Shown: positions 36,642-46,353 of the stretch, piece after piece
Layout of the letters: every line of letters begins with the position of its first letter
How positions within the stretch are numbered: the stretch's first letter is position 1
DNA from: Ruania alkalisoli
GTDB taxonomy: Bacteria; Actinomycetota; Actinomycetes; Actinomycetales; Beutenbergiaceae
Assembly (NCBI RefSeq): GCF_014960965.1
Contig: NZ_CP063169.1
Location: 405,581 to 469,580 of the forward strand
Length of the DNA: 64,000 nt
Direction: 5' to 3'
Made by a program: the position numbers and the translations under genes
The notes under the pieces: generated by a model
The model's input: only the letters and a program-made list of their open reading frames with translations
Database searches by the model: none
What the model was told of the DNA's origin: nothing

Positions 36642-39600
36642 TCAGTCGTCCGATCGTGGCACCGCTCGGGCGCCTGCGAGTCGGAACGACACCACGCTCG
36701 TTCGTCCCCGGGTGCCGGACAGGTCCACCTCCAGCACCACGCGGGGCGTCAGTTCCCGGACCGTGACGTTCTCCGGTACCTGCGTGGCGGCCGAGACGGA
36801 CTGCCGGTAGGTCACCCGTAGTGGCTGTGTGGCTGTGCGGCTCGGGTCGCTGACGGCGATGTCCAGCCGGCCCCCGTCCCGGACCACCAACACCGAGGCC
36901 GGACCGGAACAGGTGAGTTGATCGAGCGCCGAACCCGTCCAGAAGTTCGCCCCGAGCACTCCACCGGCGCGGACGGCCTGAACATCGCGGGTGTTCGCGA
37001 CCACCTGCGCACCGGGGTTGCGGGAGTACTCCAGGACCTGCTGGCGGGAGGCACCAGGCAGCAGCGTGAACATGTACGAGGCCGTGGTGGGGTCGATGCC
37101 GTGGTCGGTCCACAGAGTCAGGTACTCCCGATCGAAAAGGGTGTCGTCGATGAAGGACGCCCGCTTATTGATCTCCGACCACGCGTGCGTGCGGACCTCG
37201 CGCCGGGCGTGCAGTCTCATCCCGTGACCGAAAACGTAGCCGATGTCCGCGCTTGGGGATGGACCGGACAGGTGCGCCCAGGCGGCATTCTCGACCGTGG
37301 TCTCGGCGCCGTCGTGGGCGGGCTGCTCGACGTCGTCGATCACGAGCCGCTGCGCCGTGCTGATCTTGCGGTTCTCGATTGCCGTCTCGACCAGATGCTC
37401 CGAGCTCGCGGAGATCCCCGCGCCGAGAGCGACGATCCGATCGTCGACGGTGAACCACGACTTCACACCGGACGGGGCTCCGGAGAGGAGATCGGCGTCG
37501 ACCTCGTCGGCCGGGAACGAGTGTGCCTGGTGGGTGCGAGCGCCGTTGACCATCGCGACGAAGGTGAACCGGTCCCCACCGCCGCCGTGCAGACGCTGGA
37601 TCCGGATGTAGTTCCGGTCGTCGGAGTACAGCACGATCCCGGCGTGCTGATAGTTCACCCGCGGCTGGAGGTCGAGCACTACCTCAGCGCTCCAGGCGCC
37701 CGTGGGCGCGGTCTGCAGAATGATGTTGCGGGTCGAATCGTCGCCCTTGTCGAACTCACCACGAGCGGTCGGGAGCACCAGGGAGCCCTCGTCGAGCCAA
37801 TACCGGTCCGGATCCTCGCGAACGATCCGCGTCCATCGAGTGGTGTCCAGCGTGGAGCCGTCGAAGGTGTCGGAGGCGCCCGCGCAGCTGCCGTCGGCGC
37901 AGGTGAGCGAGAACTCGGCGAACCGCGCCTCGATCGTGGGGGCGTCGGCCAGACCGCGCGCGGCGTAGACACCGAGACCGGGGTCGGTCAGGGCACCGAT
38001 CGGGGCCGGCTGCCCCACCCGCACATAGGTGTCGCCATCGGGGGACCAGGATGCTGTCACAGTCTCCCCGTCACTGACGAGGCGCAGCCGCGAGCGCCGG
38101 AATGCCAGGGGCGCGTTGCTGCGGAACCGCATCCCGGTCATGCCGACGCCGCTGTGCGCGGTGCCACCCACCCAGGAGTACGGGGTCCGGCGGTTGTTTC
38201 CGGAGGCATCGGGCAGGGGGGTCACCGGCACCGTGGTGCCCGGCAGCCGGTACGGGTCTACGGTCGCCCAGTAGCCGTCGTCGTAGTGGGTGAGATCGGC
38301 GTTGTACAGGTACTGCATCCCGTCCCCGGTGTACCACCCGTGCAGGTTCTGGGCCGAGATCGATTCATAGGTAGCGATCCGGGTGGAGGACATCGCGACG
38401 GCGAACGCGAAGCCCGGACGCTGGTGCACCATCCGATCCATATCGGGGAACAGGGTGGTGCCGGTGGCGGGCTGTGCCTGCGGATGTGCCCCAGCGACGA
38501 TCTCGAGCTCCCGGGCGATCGAGCCGAGATCGTTCCCGGGGACGGTGTTGCCGTAGCTGTACTCGAGCACGTCGGCGAAGGTGTCTGCTTCGACCGTCTC
38601 CTTGACGAGTGCCCGCATGGCCGGTGCATGGTCGTCAGGGGCCACACCGGCGAGCCAGGCGATCCCACGGATCGCGTCGTGGCCGGAGGTGTGGTCCTGC
38701 TGGTTGTGCCGGGCGATGTTCCGCCCGCGGACGGGACTCATCATCGAGCCACGGAACAACCATGGCTGGTACGTCTTCGGGACCCAGTCGTAGACGTTCA
38801 CCACACGCGCGTCGCTCACCTGCCAGGGCGAGTCGTGCAGCAGTGCGAGCGTCCGGGCCATGTTCAGCAGCAGGGGCACACCGTAGCCACCGGTGTAGGC
38901 GTACTGACCGTGCTGGATGAACGACCCGTCCGTGTGGAAGCCGTCACCGGTGGTGGTGTAGGCGAACACGGGACCGAGCCCGGCGCTGGCCGCCGCCAGG
39001 GCATCGCCGTCGTCGACCAGAGCACCACGGCCGGCCACCACCAGGCAGGACCACACCCGGTTGGCGCCGGTCCAGAACGGACGAGGTGTCCAGTGGCCGA
39101 CGGCGTTCATGGAGTTCTCCCGCTGCGTCGCGCTCAGCGCGTCGTACATCAGCATGGTGGCGCCGATCAGCGCGAGCGGGGCGCCGATCTGCCAGTTGAA
39201 CCAGTTCCCGGTCCGGGGGACGTGCTCGTTGTAGACGTTCGCGTACATCCAGTCCAGTCCCGCAAGGATCTCCTCGGCGAGTGCGGGATCGCCCGTGTTC
39301 CCCGGCGCCGCCTGGGCGATCGCAAGCTGGTGCAGCCGCTCATAGCTGAGCCGCATATCGATCGAGTAGTCGTCATCACTCCCGCTGAAGTCCAGGTCCG
39401 GCCAGAGGAAGGAGCGCTCCGGATCGAGCACTAGCGTGGCCCGGAGGGCGCGGGCATCGTCGTGGATCGCCTCCAGGGCGGCGGCAATCGCCGGGTCGGC
39501 CGTATCGATCCCGGTGCCGCCGGTGTACTGGTCCCGCCAGCGTTGCCGCAGCGTGGCGTAGGAGTCCTCGGCGTGTGCCGGGACCGCGGGCACCAGGGTG

Positions 39601-39686
39601 GCACCAGTCCCGGCGAGGAGAGCGGCGGCAGAGCCGGAGAGAAAACCCCGACGGCTCGGCCCGTTCGGACGGCAACTGGCATTCAT
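36642..39686 (-). CDS. Polysaccharide lyase family 8 (hyaluronate/chondroitin/xanthan lyase type) with inserted domain
   Basis: A 1014-aa Tat-exported lyase (SRRGFLSGSAAALLAGTGATL) that should cleave uronic-acid polysaccharides by beta-elimination, leaving unsaturated uronyl ends. The helical toroid domain shows the PL8 signatures NWFNWQIGAPLALIGA, DGFHTDGSFIQHGQYAYTGGYG (catalytic His and Tyr) and RGRNIARHN. The beta-supersandwich region has YRLPGTTVP, KSWFTVDDRIVALGAGI and NRKISTAQR-like stretches. About residues 525-730 (nt about 37490-38110) form an extra beta-sandwich of the DUF1349/concanavalin kind (SDTFDGSTLDTTRW...NYQHAGIVLYSDDRNYIRIQR). It is inserted in the middle of the supersandwich and makes the protein about 200 residues longer than usual. 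Last gene of the minus-strand utilisation operon. Substrate cannot be told by eye. Confidence 0.87.
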   Translation of the reverse strand: MNASCRPNGPSRRGFLSGSAAALLAGTGATLVPAVPAHAEDSYATLRQRWRDQYTGGTGIDTADPAIAAALEAIHDDARALRATLVLDPERSFLWPDLDFSGSDDDYSIDMRLSYERLHQLAIAQAAPGNTGDPALAEEILAGLDWMYANVYNEHVPRTGNWFNWQIGAPLALIGATMLMYDALSATQRENSMNAVGHWTPRPFWTGANRVWSCLVVAGRGALVDDGDALAAASAGLGPVFAYTTTGDGFHTDGSFIQHGQYAYTGGYGVPLLLNMARTLALLHDSPWQVSDARVVNVYDWVPKTYQPWLFRGSMMSPVRGRNIARHNQQDHTSGHDAIRGIAWLAGVAPDDHAPAMRALVKETVEADTFADVLEYSYGNTVPGNDLGSIARELEIVAGAHPQAQPATGTTLFPDMDRMVHQRPGFAFAVAMSSTRIATYESISAQNLHGWYTGDGMQYLYNADLTHYDDGYWATVDPYRLPGTTVPVTPLPDASGNNRRTPYSWVGGTAHSGVGMTGMRFRSNAPLAFRRSRLRLVSDGETVTASWSPDGDTYVRVGQPAPIGALTDPGLGVYAARGLADAPTIEARFAEFSLTCADGSCAGASDTFDGSTLDTTRWTRIVREDPDRYWLDEGSLVLPTARGEFDKGDDSTRNIILQTAPTGAWSAEVVLDLQPRVNYQHAGIVLYSDDRNYIRIQRLHGGGGDRFTFVAMVNGARTHQAHSFPADEVDADLLSGAPSGVKSWFTVDDRIVALGAGISASSEHLVETAIENRKISTAQRLVIDDVEQPAHDGAETTVENAAWAHLSGPSPSADIGYVFGHGMRLHARREVRTHAWSEINKRASFIDDTLFDREYLTLWTDHGIDPTTASYMFTLLPGASRQQVLEYSRNPGAQVVANTRDVQAVRAGGVLGANFWTGSALDQLTCSGPASVLVVRDGGRLDIAVSDPSRTATQPLRVTYRQSVSAATQVPENVTVRELTPRVVLEVDLSGTRGRTSVVSFRLAGARAVPRSDD

Positions 39687-39746
39687 CGTCGAATCCAATC
39701 TGTGTAGGGGACTGGTCATTCAGCGCGGTGTCTGGAAGGTTGTTCG

Positions 39747-42700
39747 TCACTCGATCTCGAAGCCGATGAAATCGGCCCTGCTGGTCGCCTCGGCATTGTT
39801 CGCGGTAACGAACAGTCCGACGTCCTGCTCCTCGGCGGCACCGACGATCTCGACGGTGGCGATCTGCTGCCAGACACCATCGCCCTCGGCGTAGTAGCCG
39901 GTCACGTGGTCGCGATCGCGTTCGAGCATCAGGCGGGCTGGGTAGGTGGTCGTGCCGGTGCGATAGCTCCGGTCCATCCCACCGTCTCCGTCGATATCGA
40001 CGTTCATCACGTAGCCACGGCCGGCGGTGGCGGCGACCAGCACATACCCGGTCGGCGATTCCTCGCCGGAGATGTCATTCCTGAGCATCAGGCCGGCACG
40101 TGCGGCCTCGTGGGTGTTCTGCTGGTAGGCGACCGTGGTGGTGACCGACGTCGACGGTCCGGCCGCGTCATCGAGGTAGATGGTGCCGAACTCGTTGACG
40201 GACTCCCAGATGCGGCCACCGCTGGCGGCCACCAGGAAGGTGTTCCCGCGCTGCCCGAATCTCGCATCCGTCGACGCGAAGGTCTCCAGCGGTGACTGGA
40301 CAGATCCGAACGCCTCCTCAGGTGGAAGGTCGCCGGCATAGCGGACCTCCATCGTGGCGTGCTGCCTGCGCTCGTGGCCCTGGTGGCGGTACTCCGCCGC
40401 AGCGGTCAGGTGCAGATCCCCCGCATAGCCCGTATCCGGCGCGGTCACGTCGAACGCTGCCTGGACGCCTTCTCCCGGCATGAGCATTGGTGAGTCCGTC
40501 GGTTCCTCCGACTGCGGCACGGTGGCGACATCCCAGCCCTCTGGCGCCTCCAGCATGAGCTCCACCGCTTCCGCGCCAGGCATCGCATTGGTGTTCGTGA
40601 AGGTCACCTCGACGCGCGTGGTCTGTCCGGCGAGGTACTCCTGCGTCGGCGCGACGATATCCATCGACATCTCGCCCAGCGGACCGTACACCTGTGCGGC
40701 GATATCGCGGGTGACCCCGTCCGGGACCTCGATGGGCACATCGCCGTCGGTCGACCGCACCGTCTGCGTGTCGACGTGCTCACCGGTCCAGGTGTCGATC
40801 CATTCGACCCGGTAGGAGCCTGGAACCGTCCCTGCGAGGGTGAACTCATTGCCGTCCACCGCAGCTCGATCGACGTACTCGTCGCTCGGCGTCCGCACGA
40901 CCCACAACAACGCTCGTGGACCGTCCGTCCCGTTCGGCCGATCGCCCGCGGTGGGCCCGGCGTGCGTCATACCGAAGTACTGCAGACCGCCCGGACCGCT
41001 GGTCTGGGTGAGCTCAGCCGCTTCCCACTCGTAGTCGCCCAGCTCGACATCGTTGAGGAACGCCGCCGCGGCACTATAGACCTCGTCGTACAGATCGAGC
41101 GGACCGAGATGGGTGTACTGCCACCAGTACAGCGCCCCGCTCCGGTGCCCCATGATCGATGCCCAGAGGCCCTCATGCGCCTTGTACCCGTTCGGATCAT
41201 CGTCAACCGGGTAACGGAAGTACCACTTCTTGCCATACTCCTCCAGCACGAGCGGCATGTCGTCCCCCGGTGCGAACTCGGCCTTGTCCAGGAAGACCCC
41301 CTCACCCCAGCAGTCCTTGAGCTCGTCCTCGTCGTCATCGCACCGGTACGCGTGCTCGACCTCCTGATCGATGGGCGTGTAGGAGTTGAACACGAGGTGC
41401 GGGTTGGGGTCGATAGCACGAAGGTCCTCGATGGCCTCGGTGTAGAACGGAGTCGTCATGTCCAGGCGGGTCTCGTTGAAGAACGACCATCCGTACATGT
41501 GCGTGCTGTAGCTCCATCGGGCCACCTGGTACCGGAGCCGGCGGTCGGTCAACTGCTCATTCTCACCCCCAGGTGTCGCGTACGCCGATCCACCCCACGG
41601 GCTGTGCTGGTTCCAGGTCACCGGAGTGACATAGAGGCCGTACTGCTCGGCGAGCTCGACCACCTGGTCGGCGATCCATGCGTTCGCGGCGTGGTACCGG
41701 CCGACGTCGAACCCGGGCACGCCCTCGGAGTATCCAGGGATCGGGTAATCGGAGTCGATCTCGAGCGGCAGCCACCACGAGTCCAGGCGTAGTCGCACGG
41801 CGTTCCCTCCGGCTTCCGCGAGGGAGACGATGGCGCGTCGGTATTCCTCGTAGACCGCATAGAGGTTCTCCGGGGAGGCACCTTCGGCCGGGCTGGTGAT
41901 GTCGTCGCCGAAGAGTCCGTGATAGCGCGAGTCCGGCTCTGCGTGATGGTTGCCGAGCCGGGTGAGCACCGGGATGTCGAGGTTGACCCCCATCGGGAAG
42001 AACGTCTCTGCGGTGCGTTCGAACTGGAAGTACCGCGGGTTGTCCGGGTTGACCGTGACGAATCCCCGCGCATCGTCGGGGGCGGGAGTCACGCTCAGGT
42101 CCTGCCACGGGGACGCCGCCGCTCCCCCGTCGGTCGTGACGTGCATCCGCACCTGGTAGGTGCCGGGCTCGGGTGGGGTGTACCGCGCCGTCCAGACGGG
42201 GGCGCCGGACTCGACCACGCGCTCCCCGTCCAACCGGAAGTCCTGGTAGAGGAATCCTGGAACCGTGACCACCTCACCCCCTGGTCGGCGAACCTGCGCC
42301 TGCACGTCGATCAGATTCGGGTCGTCCGGGTTCGCGACGGACGCGTCGATGTCGGCCGTCAACTCGACCATGGTCAGCGCCTCGACCTGGTAGGCGGACA
42401 TCCTGACGGCACCCATCTGCGGAGCCTGGTCGGTCTGCGCCGGCGCCGCGTCATAGTGGGCGCGAACCTGGTCCGCGGTCAAGGACTCGTCGTATAGGGC
42501 CACCTCGTCGAGCGTTCCGTACAGGGTCCGTTCCCAGTCCGGTATGCCACGTCCGAGGTAGACAGTGCCCGGTTCCACGGTGGCGGTCCGCGTCGTCGTG
42601 GCGGTGCCCCGGGCCGCACCATCGCGATAGAAGGTGACCTCGTCGCCGTCGTAGGTCACCGCGACGTGATACCAACGCCCTTCCTCCCAGTCCAGGAGCT

Positions 42701-43142
42701 GGCTGAACCTCCACTGGTCCTCCCAGCGGAAACCGATCCGACCGTCCGCGGAGATGCGGAGGCCGTAGTTTCCGGCACGTTCGACGATCTTCTGGACCGT
42801 GCCCTGATCAGTGAGGTTGATCCGTGCCTCGATCGACATCGCCGCGTCCATCCCGAGGTCGGCGGACTCGTCCTCGACGAGCACGCCGTCGTCGTAACCG
42901 TCGATATACAGCCCGCCGCCGATACGTCCAGGTCCCCACGTTCCACCCTCGACCACGCCGTCGTGGCCACCTCCTGTCTCATCGACAACGACATCCCCCG
43001 ATCCCGCGTCGAACGACCATGCCGCTACTGGTTCGGGAGGCGGGTCGGATGCTGCCGCGGGTGCCGATGCGAGAGCGAGCATCAGGACTGACGCGGTGCC
43101 GACATGGACCGCACGCGGGAATCGAAATGGCTGAGAGATCAT
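39747..43142 (-). CDS. Secreted multidomain glycoside hydrolase with LamG and TIM-barrel domains
   Basis: A 1131-aa secreted protein with signal peptide and a good ribosome-binding site (AAGGAAGGA). Residues about 35-235 form a LamG/concanavalin domain (WSFDAGSGDVVVDETGGGHDG...VQKIVERAGNYGLRIS). A beta-sandwich and the DUF5060-like join PRYFQFERTAETFFPMGVNLD lead into a TIM barrel of GH-A type. There, GWSFFNETRLD is the likely acid/base region and MPLVLEEYGKKW the likely nucleophile. Next come an NEW3-like domain (EYLAGQTTRVEVTFTNTN) and a C-terminal DUF1349-like sandwich similar to the one inserted in the PL8 lyase. Probably an endo- or exo-glycosidase acting with that lyase; the GH family and bond are uncertain. 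Confidence 0.75.
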   Translation of the reverse strand: MISQPFRFPRAVHVGTASVLMLALASAPAAASDPPPEPVAAWSFDAGSGDVVVDETGGGHDGVVEGGTWGPGRIGGGLYIDGYDDGVLVEDESADLGMDAAMSIEARINLTDQGTVQKIVERAGNYGLRISADGRIGFRWEDQWRFSQLLDWEEGRWYHVAVTYDGDEVTFYRDGAARGTATTTRTATVEPGTVYLGRGIPDWERTLYGTLDEVALYDESLTADQVRAHYDAAPAQTDQAPQMGAVRMSAYQVEALTMVELTADIDASVANPDDPNLIDVQAQVRRPGGEVVTVPGFLYQDFRLDGERVVESGAPVWTARYTPPEPGTYQVRMHVTTDGGAAASPWQDLSVTPAPDDARGFVTVNPDNPRYFQFERTAETFFPMGVNLDIPVLTRLGNHHAEPDSRYHGLFGDDITSPAEGASPENLYAVYEEYRRAIVSLAEAGGNAVRLRLDSWWLPLEIDSDYPIPGYSEGVPGFDVGRYHAANAWIADQVVELAEQYGLYVTPVTWNQHSPWGGSAYATPGGENEQLTDRRLRYQVARWSYSTHMYGWSFFNETRLDMTTPFYTEAIEDLRAIDPNPHLVFNSYTPIDQEVEHAYRCDDDEDELKDCWGEGVFLDKAEFAPGDDMPLVLEEYGKKWYFRYPVDDDPNGYKAHEGLWASIMGHRSGALYWWQYTHLGPLDLYDEVYSAAAAFLNDVELGDYEWEAAELTQTSGPGGLQYFGMTHAGPTAGDRPNGTDGPRALLWVVRTPSDEYVDRAAVDGNEFTLAGTVPGSYRVEWIDTWTGEHVDTQTVRSTDGDVPIEVPDGVTRDIAAQVYGPLGEMSMDIVAPTQEYLAGQTTRVEVTFTNTNAMPGAEAVELMLEAPEGWDVATVPQSEEPTDSPMLMPGEGVQAAFDVTAPDTGYAGDLHLTAAAEYRHQGHERRQHATMEVRYAGDLPPEEAFGSVQSPLETFASTDARFGQRGNTFLVAASGGRIWESVNEFGTIYLDDAAGPSTSVTTTVAYQQNTHEAARAGLMLRNDISGEESPTGYVLVAATAGRGYVMNVDIDGDGGMDRSYRTGTTTYPARLMLERDRDHVTGYYAEGDGVWQQIATVEIVGAAEEQDVGLFVTANNAEATSRADFIGFEIE

Positions 43143-43226
43143 GACGTCCTTCCTTGGATGTCGTGTACTAGGGATTGGCAGGGAGTGGTCCGTCGTCGAA
43201 GCCTCGTCACTGATGCGCGGGACGGA

Positions 43227-44738
43227 TCAGACCGCGTCCGCAGAGTCGACCGCGCGGTCACGCTTGAGGCCACGGAAGATCACCGGCGTCAGCACCACGA
43301 GCGCAGTGAGCACCACGATCGTCATCGTGATGGGCCGTTGCAGGAGCACGGTCGGGTCGCCGTTCGCGAACGCCACGGTCTGGGTCAGCGACGACTCCAG
43401 GATCGGGCCGATCACGAAGGCGAGCATCAGGGCCACCCGGGAGAGCCGCAGCTTGACCATGACGTAGCCGAGGACCCCCATCGCGAAGAGCCAGAACACG
43501 TCGATCAGTGCGCTCCGAGCGGCATAGGTGCCGATGATCGCAATCAGCACGATCAGCCCCAGCAGCACGTCACGGGGGATGCGTAGCAAGGACGTGAAGA
43601 GCCCGACGAGCGGGAAGTTCAGGATGAGCAGGGTGATGTTCGCTGCGTACATCCCGGCGACGAGGCTCCAGAAGAGGTCAGGGGAGTTCTCCACGAACAG
43701 CGGACCGGGGATGATCCCGTGGATCGTGAAGCCGGCGAGCAGCAGGGCCGTCACGCCGTTGAACGGGAAGCCCAGCACGATGAGCGGCACCATGGCGCCA
43801 CCCGCCGCACCGTTGTTGGCCGACTCCGGGCCGGAGACTCCTTCGATCGCTCCCTTGCCGAACTCGTCGCGGTGTTTCGAGATCCGCCGCTCCAGCATGT
43901 AGGAGGCATAGGTCGACACCGCGGCCGACGGCCCGGGAACCAGGCCGAAGAAGAAGCCGAGCAGTCCACCCCGGAACATCGGGGGCACCGCGCGGCGCAT
44001 CTCGGTGCGCGTGGGCCACAGGCTGCGGAACGGCACCTTGGGCAGTTGGGGGACGTGGCCGCGGTTCTCCGCGAGGAGCAACACTTCCGCGATACCGAAC
44101 AGCCCGACCGCGACCGGGGTGATCTCGACACCCTGGATCAGCTCGCCGATGTCGAAGGTGAAGCGCACGTTCCCGGAGAGATCGTCCAACCCGATGGTGG
44201 CGAGCATGAGCCCGAGCCCGACGGCGAGCATCGAGCGGGTGAAGGTGCCGCCGGAGAGACGAGAGAGCACCAGGATCGCGAAGATGCACAGCGCGAGATA
44301 CTCCGGGGCGGAGAAGCGGATGGCGAACGCGCTCAACGGTTCGCTGAGCAGCATCAGCAGCGCCACGGCCATCGTGCCCGCGACGAACGACCCGATCGCG
44401 GACACTGCGAGCGCCGCACCTGCGCGCCCACGTTTGGTCATCTGGTGCCCATCGAGGGTCGTGACCACCGATGATGCTTCGCCCGGCACGCTGAGCAGGA
44501 TCGACGATGTCGAGCCGCCGTACTGCGACCCGAGATAGATCGCGATCGTCATCAGCAGGCCCACAGCCGGATCGAAGGCGAAGCTGAGCGGCAACAGCAG
44601 GGCCATGGCGCCGACGGGGCCGATCCCGGGCAGCACCCCGACGACGCTGCCGATGACGACTCCGGCCAGGAGGGCGATCAGGGCTGTCGGCGCGAGCAGT
44701 GCGCCGAAGCCGTCGGCGAGGGCGGAGAGGGTGTCCAC
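43227..44738 (-). CDS. tctA: Tripartite tricarboxylate transporter, large membrane subunit
   Basis: A 503-aa protein with about twelve membrane helices. The TctA signature regions are GVLPGIGPVGAMALLLPLSF near the N-terminus and FGLVPGPSAAVSTYASYMLE in the middle, each a Gly/Pro-rich re-entrant loop. It forms the permease of a TTT importer with the small subunit TctB and the binding protein TctC encoded just upstream. TTT systems import carboxylates; in an operon with a PL8 lyase an unsaturated uronate or oligouronide is a reasonable substrate, but this is inference. Confidence 0.92.
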   Translation of the reverse strand: MDTLSALADGFGALLAPTALIALLAGVVIGSVVGVLPGIGPVGAMALLLPLSFAFDPAVGLLMTIAIYLGSQYGGSTSSILLSVPGEASSVVTTLDGHQMTKRGRAGAALAVSAIGSFVAGTMAVALLMLLSEPLSAFAIRFSAPEYLALCIFAILVLSRLSGGTFTRSMLAVGLGLMLATIGLDDLSGNVRFTFDIGELIQGVEITPVAVGLFGIAEVLLLAENRGHVPQLPKVPFRSLWPTRTEMRRAVPPMFRGGLLGFFFGLVPGPSAAVSTYASYMLERRISKHRDEFGKGAIEGVSGPESANNGAAGGAMVPLIVLGFPFNGVTALLLAGFTIHGIIPGPLFVENSPDLFWSLVAGMYAANITLLILNFPLVGLFTSLLRIPRDVLLGLIVLIAIIGTYAARSALIDVFWLFAMGVLGYVMVKLRLSRVALMLAFVIGPILESSLTQTVAFANGDPTVLLQRPITMTIVVLTALVVLTPVIFRGLKRDRAVDSADAV

Positions 44739-44757
44739 CGGTGAGGTCCTTCCTGGG

Positions 44758-45357
44758 TCAGAACGTCAGGCCGAGGCGGCCGGCGGGGAGCGGGAGTCCG
44801 AGGAGGGTGGCCAGCAGGAGATGGGAGCCGACGGCGCACCCGAGGGCGATCGTGAGGATCTGCCACCACGGCCGGGTACCGACCACGCGGAGTACGACAC
44901 CGACGACGATCACTGAGCTCGCCATGTGGCCGAGCAGGGGCGCCACGAGGAAGTACGCCAGCACCGTCATCAGGACGATCAGAGGCTTGGCCCACGACCC
45001 CTCGGAGCCGGAGCGCTCGGTGCGCGCGCGGATCTCGACCACGAGCACACCGATCAACGGCAGGACGAACAGCGCTCCGGCGAACCTGGGGTAGAACCCG
45101 TGGCCCGGTTGGTCCATCGTCCCGTAGGGCAACAACGATGCCTGCCACAGGTACACCAACCCCACCAGCAGCAGTGCGGTCAACGCGGCGATCCGCCAGC
45201 GCTTACCCGGTTCCCAGGCTCCGCCCTCGCCCTCCTCACCGGCACTGGTGAGTTCGTCGGGCTCCTCGATCGCGTCGGCGGGCACGTCCTCGTCGCCTGC
45301 GGAGGACGTGGCCGGTGGATCACCGACCTGCGCCGATCGAGGAGTCGCTTCGTTCAC
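44758..45357 (-). CDS. tctB: Tripartite tricarboxylate transporter, small membrane subunit
   Basis: A 199-aa protein with an acidic, disordered N-terminus (residues 1-45) and four membrane helices (IAALTALLLVGLVYLW, FAGALFVLPLIGVLVV, LIVLMTVLAYFLVAPLLG, ILTIALGCAVGSHLLLATLLG), the normal TctB plan. The start overlaps the tctC stop by 4 nt and the stop lies 19 nt before tctA. Confidence 0.88.
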   Translation of the reverse strand: MNEATPRSAQVGDPPATSSAGDEDVPADAIEEPDELTSAGEEGEGGAWEPGKRWRIAALTALLLVGLVYLWQASLLPYGTMDQPGHGFYPRFAGALFVLPLIGVLVVEIRARTERSGSEGSWAKPLIVLMTVLAYFLVAPLLGHMASSVIVVGVVLRVVGTRPWWQILTIALGCAVGSHLLLATLLGLPLPAGRLGLTF

Positions 45358-46337
45358 AGGCCGTACCGTTCGATCAACTCGGTGGCCGTCGCAGTGCCGT
45401 CATCGATCTTCTGGGCGAGGTCGTCGGGACCGGTGAACTGGGCGATCCCGTGGGTGGAGCTGATGTACTCGCTGAACTCCTCGGACGCGACGGCGGTCTC
45501 CACGGCCGCGGCCAGCGCGTCCACGATCTCTTCCGGTGTGCCTGCCGGGGCGACGATGCCCTCATAGCCGGCCACCGCCGTCGGGTCGATCTCGTACTCC
45601 GAGTCGGCCACGAGCGGTGCGTCGATACCGGCCGGTACGGCGTCGCCGAAGACACCGATCCAGGAGAGGTCGCCGCGTTCGACGTACTGGACAACCGGGG
45701 GTGCCTGAGCAGCACCGAGATCGTAGGTCCCGTTGACGACCGGCTGGATCTGCTCACCGGCGCCGACGTAGATCCGGTCGAACTCGATCTCTGCTGCGGC
45801 CTCGAGCTCGCGGACAGCCAGATCCATCCCCGACCCTTCACCGGGCAGGGCCACGGAGATCTCGCCCGGGGCCGCCTCAGCGGCTGCCACGATGTCCTCG
45901 ATCGTCGTCAGGCCCGAGTCGCTTGCGGCGAACATGACCGTTCCGACGCTGATCGCCTGAGCGACCGGGGTGATCGCCTCCGGCCCTTCGAAGGGCGTGT
46001 CGATCCGCTGCCACTGCATCGTCACTCCCGGGCTCGCGAACCAGCTGATGGTGTATCCGTCGGGCTCGGCGGCAGCGAGCTCGCTCAGCCCGATGGTTCC
46101 CGATCCGCCCTCCTTGTTCTCGATCACGATCCGCTGACCGAGCTCGGTCTCCATCACGGAGGCCAGCGTGCGAGCGGTGCTGTCGGGTGCTGAGCCGGCT
46201 GGGAACGGCACGATCATCGTGATCTGGTCCGAGGGGTAGTCCTCACTCCCGTTCCCGCTCCCGGAGGCGTCGGTGCAGGCGGTGAGAAGTGTTCCCGCGA
46301 GCAGGAGGCTCGCGGCGGCGAATGTGCGTCGTTGCAT
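45354..46337 (-). CDS. tctC: Tripartite tricarboxylate transporter, substrate-binding lipoprotein
   Basis: A 327-aa periplasmic-type binding protein anchored as a lipoprotein (RRTFAAASLLLAGTLLTAC lipobox). ATG 46337 was chosen because GAAGGAAG precedes it and it opens the signal peptide. The mature part has the TctC pattern YPSDQITMIVPFPAGSAPDSTAR and VIENKEGGSGTIGLSELAAAEPDGYT, the loops that hold the substrate carboxylate and its water bridge. It delivers substrate to TctA/TctB. It sits 16 nt after the sulfatase gene. Confidence 0.92.
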   Translation of the reverse strand: MQRRTFAAASLLLAGTLLTACTDASGSGNGSEDYPSDQITMIVPFPAGSAPDSTARTLASVMETELGQRIVIENKEGGSGTIGLSELAAAEPDGYTISWFASPGVTMQWQRIDTPFEGPEAITPVAQAISVGTVMFAASDSGLTTIEDIVAAAEAAPGEISVALPGEGSGMDLAVRELEAAAEIEFDRIYVGAGEQIQPVVNGTYDLGAAQAPPVVQYVERGDLSWIGVFGDAVPAGIDAPLVADSEYEIDPTAVAGYEGIVAPAGTPEEIVDALAAAVETAVASEEFSEYISSTHGIAQFTGPDDLAQKIDDGTATATELIERYGL

Positions 46338-46353
46338 CGGTGGTCTTCCTTCT

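Noticed and set aside
36918-39434. An 838-codon open frame on the plus strand
   Set aside because: Antisense to the PL8 lyase, low-complexity Gly/Arg/Val/Asp composition, no ribosome-binding site; treated as a GC-driven shadow.
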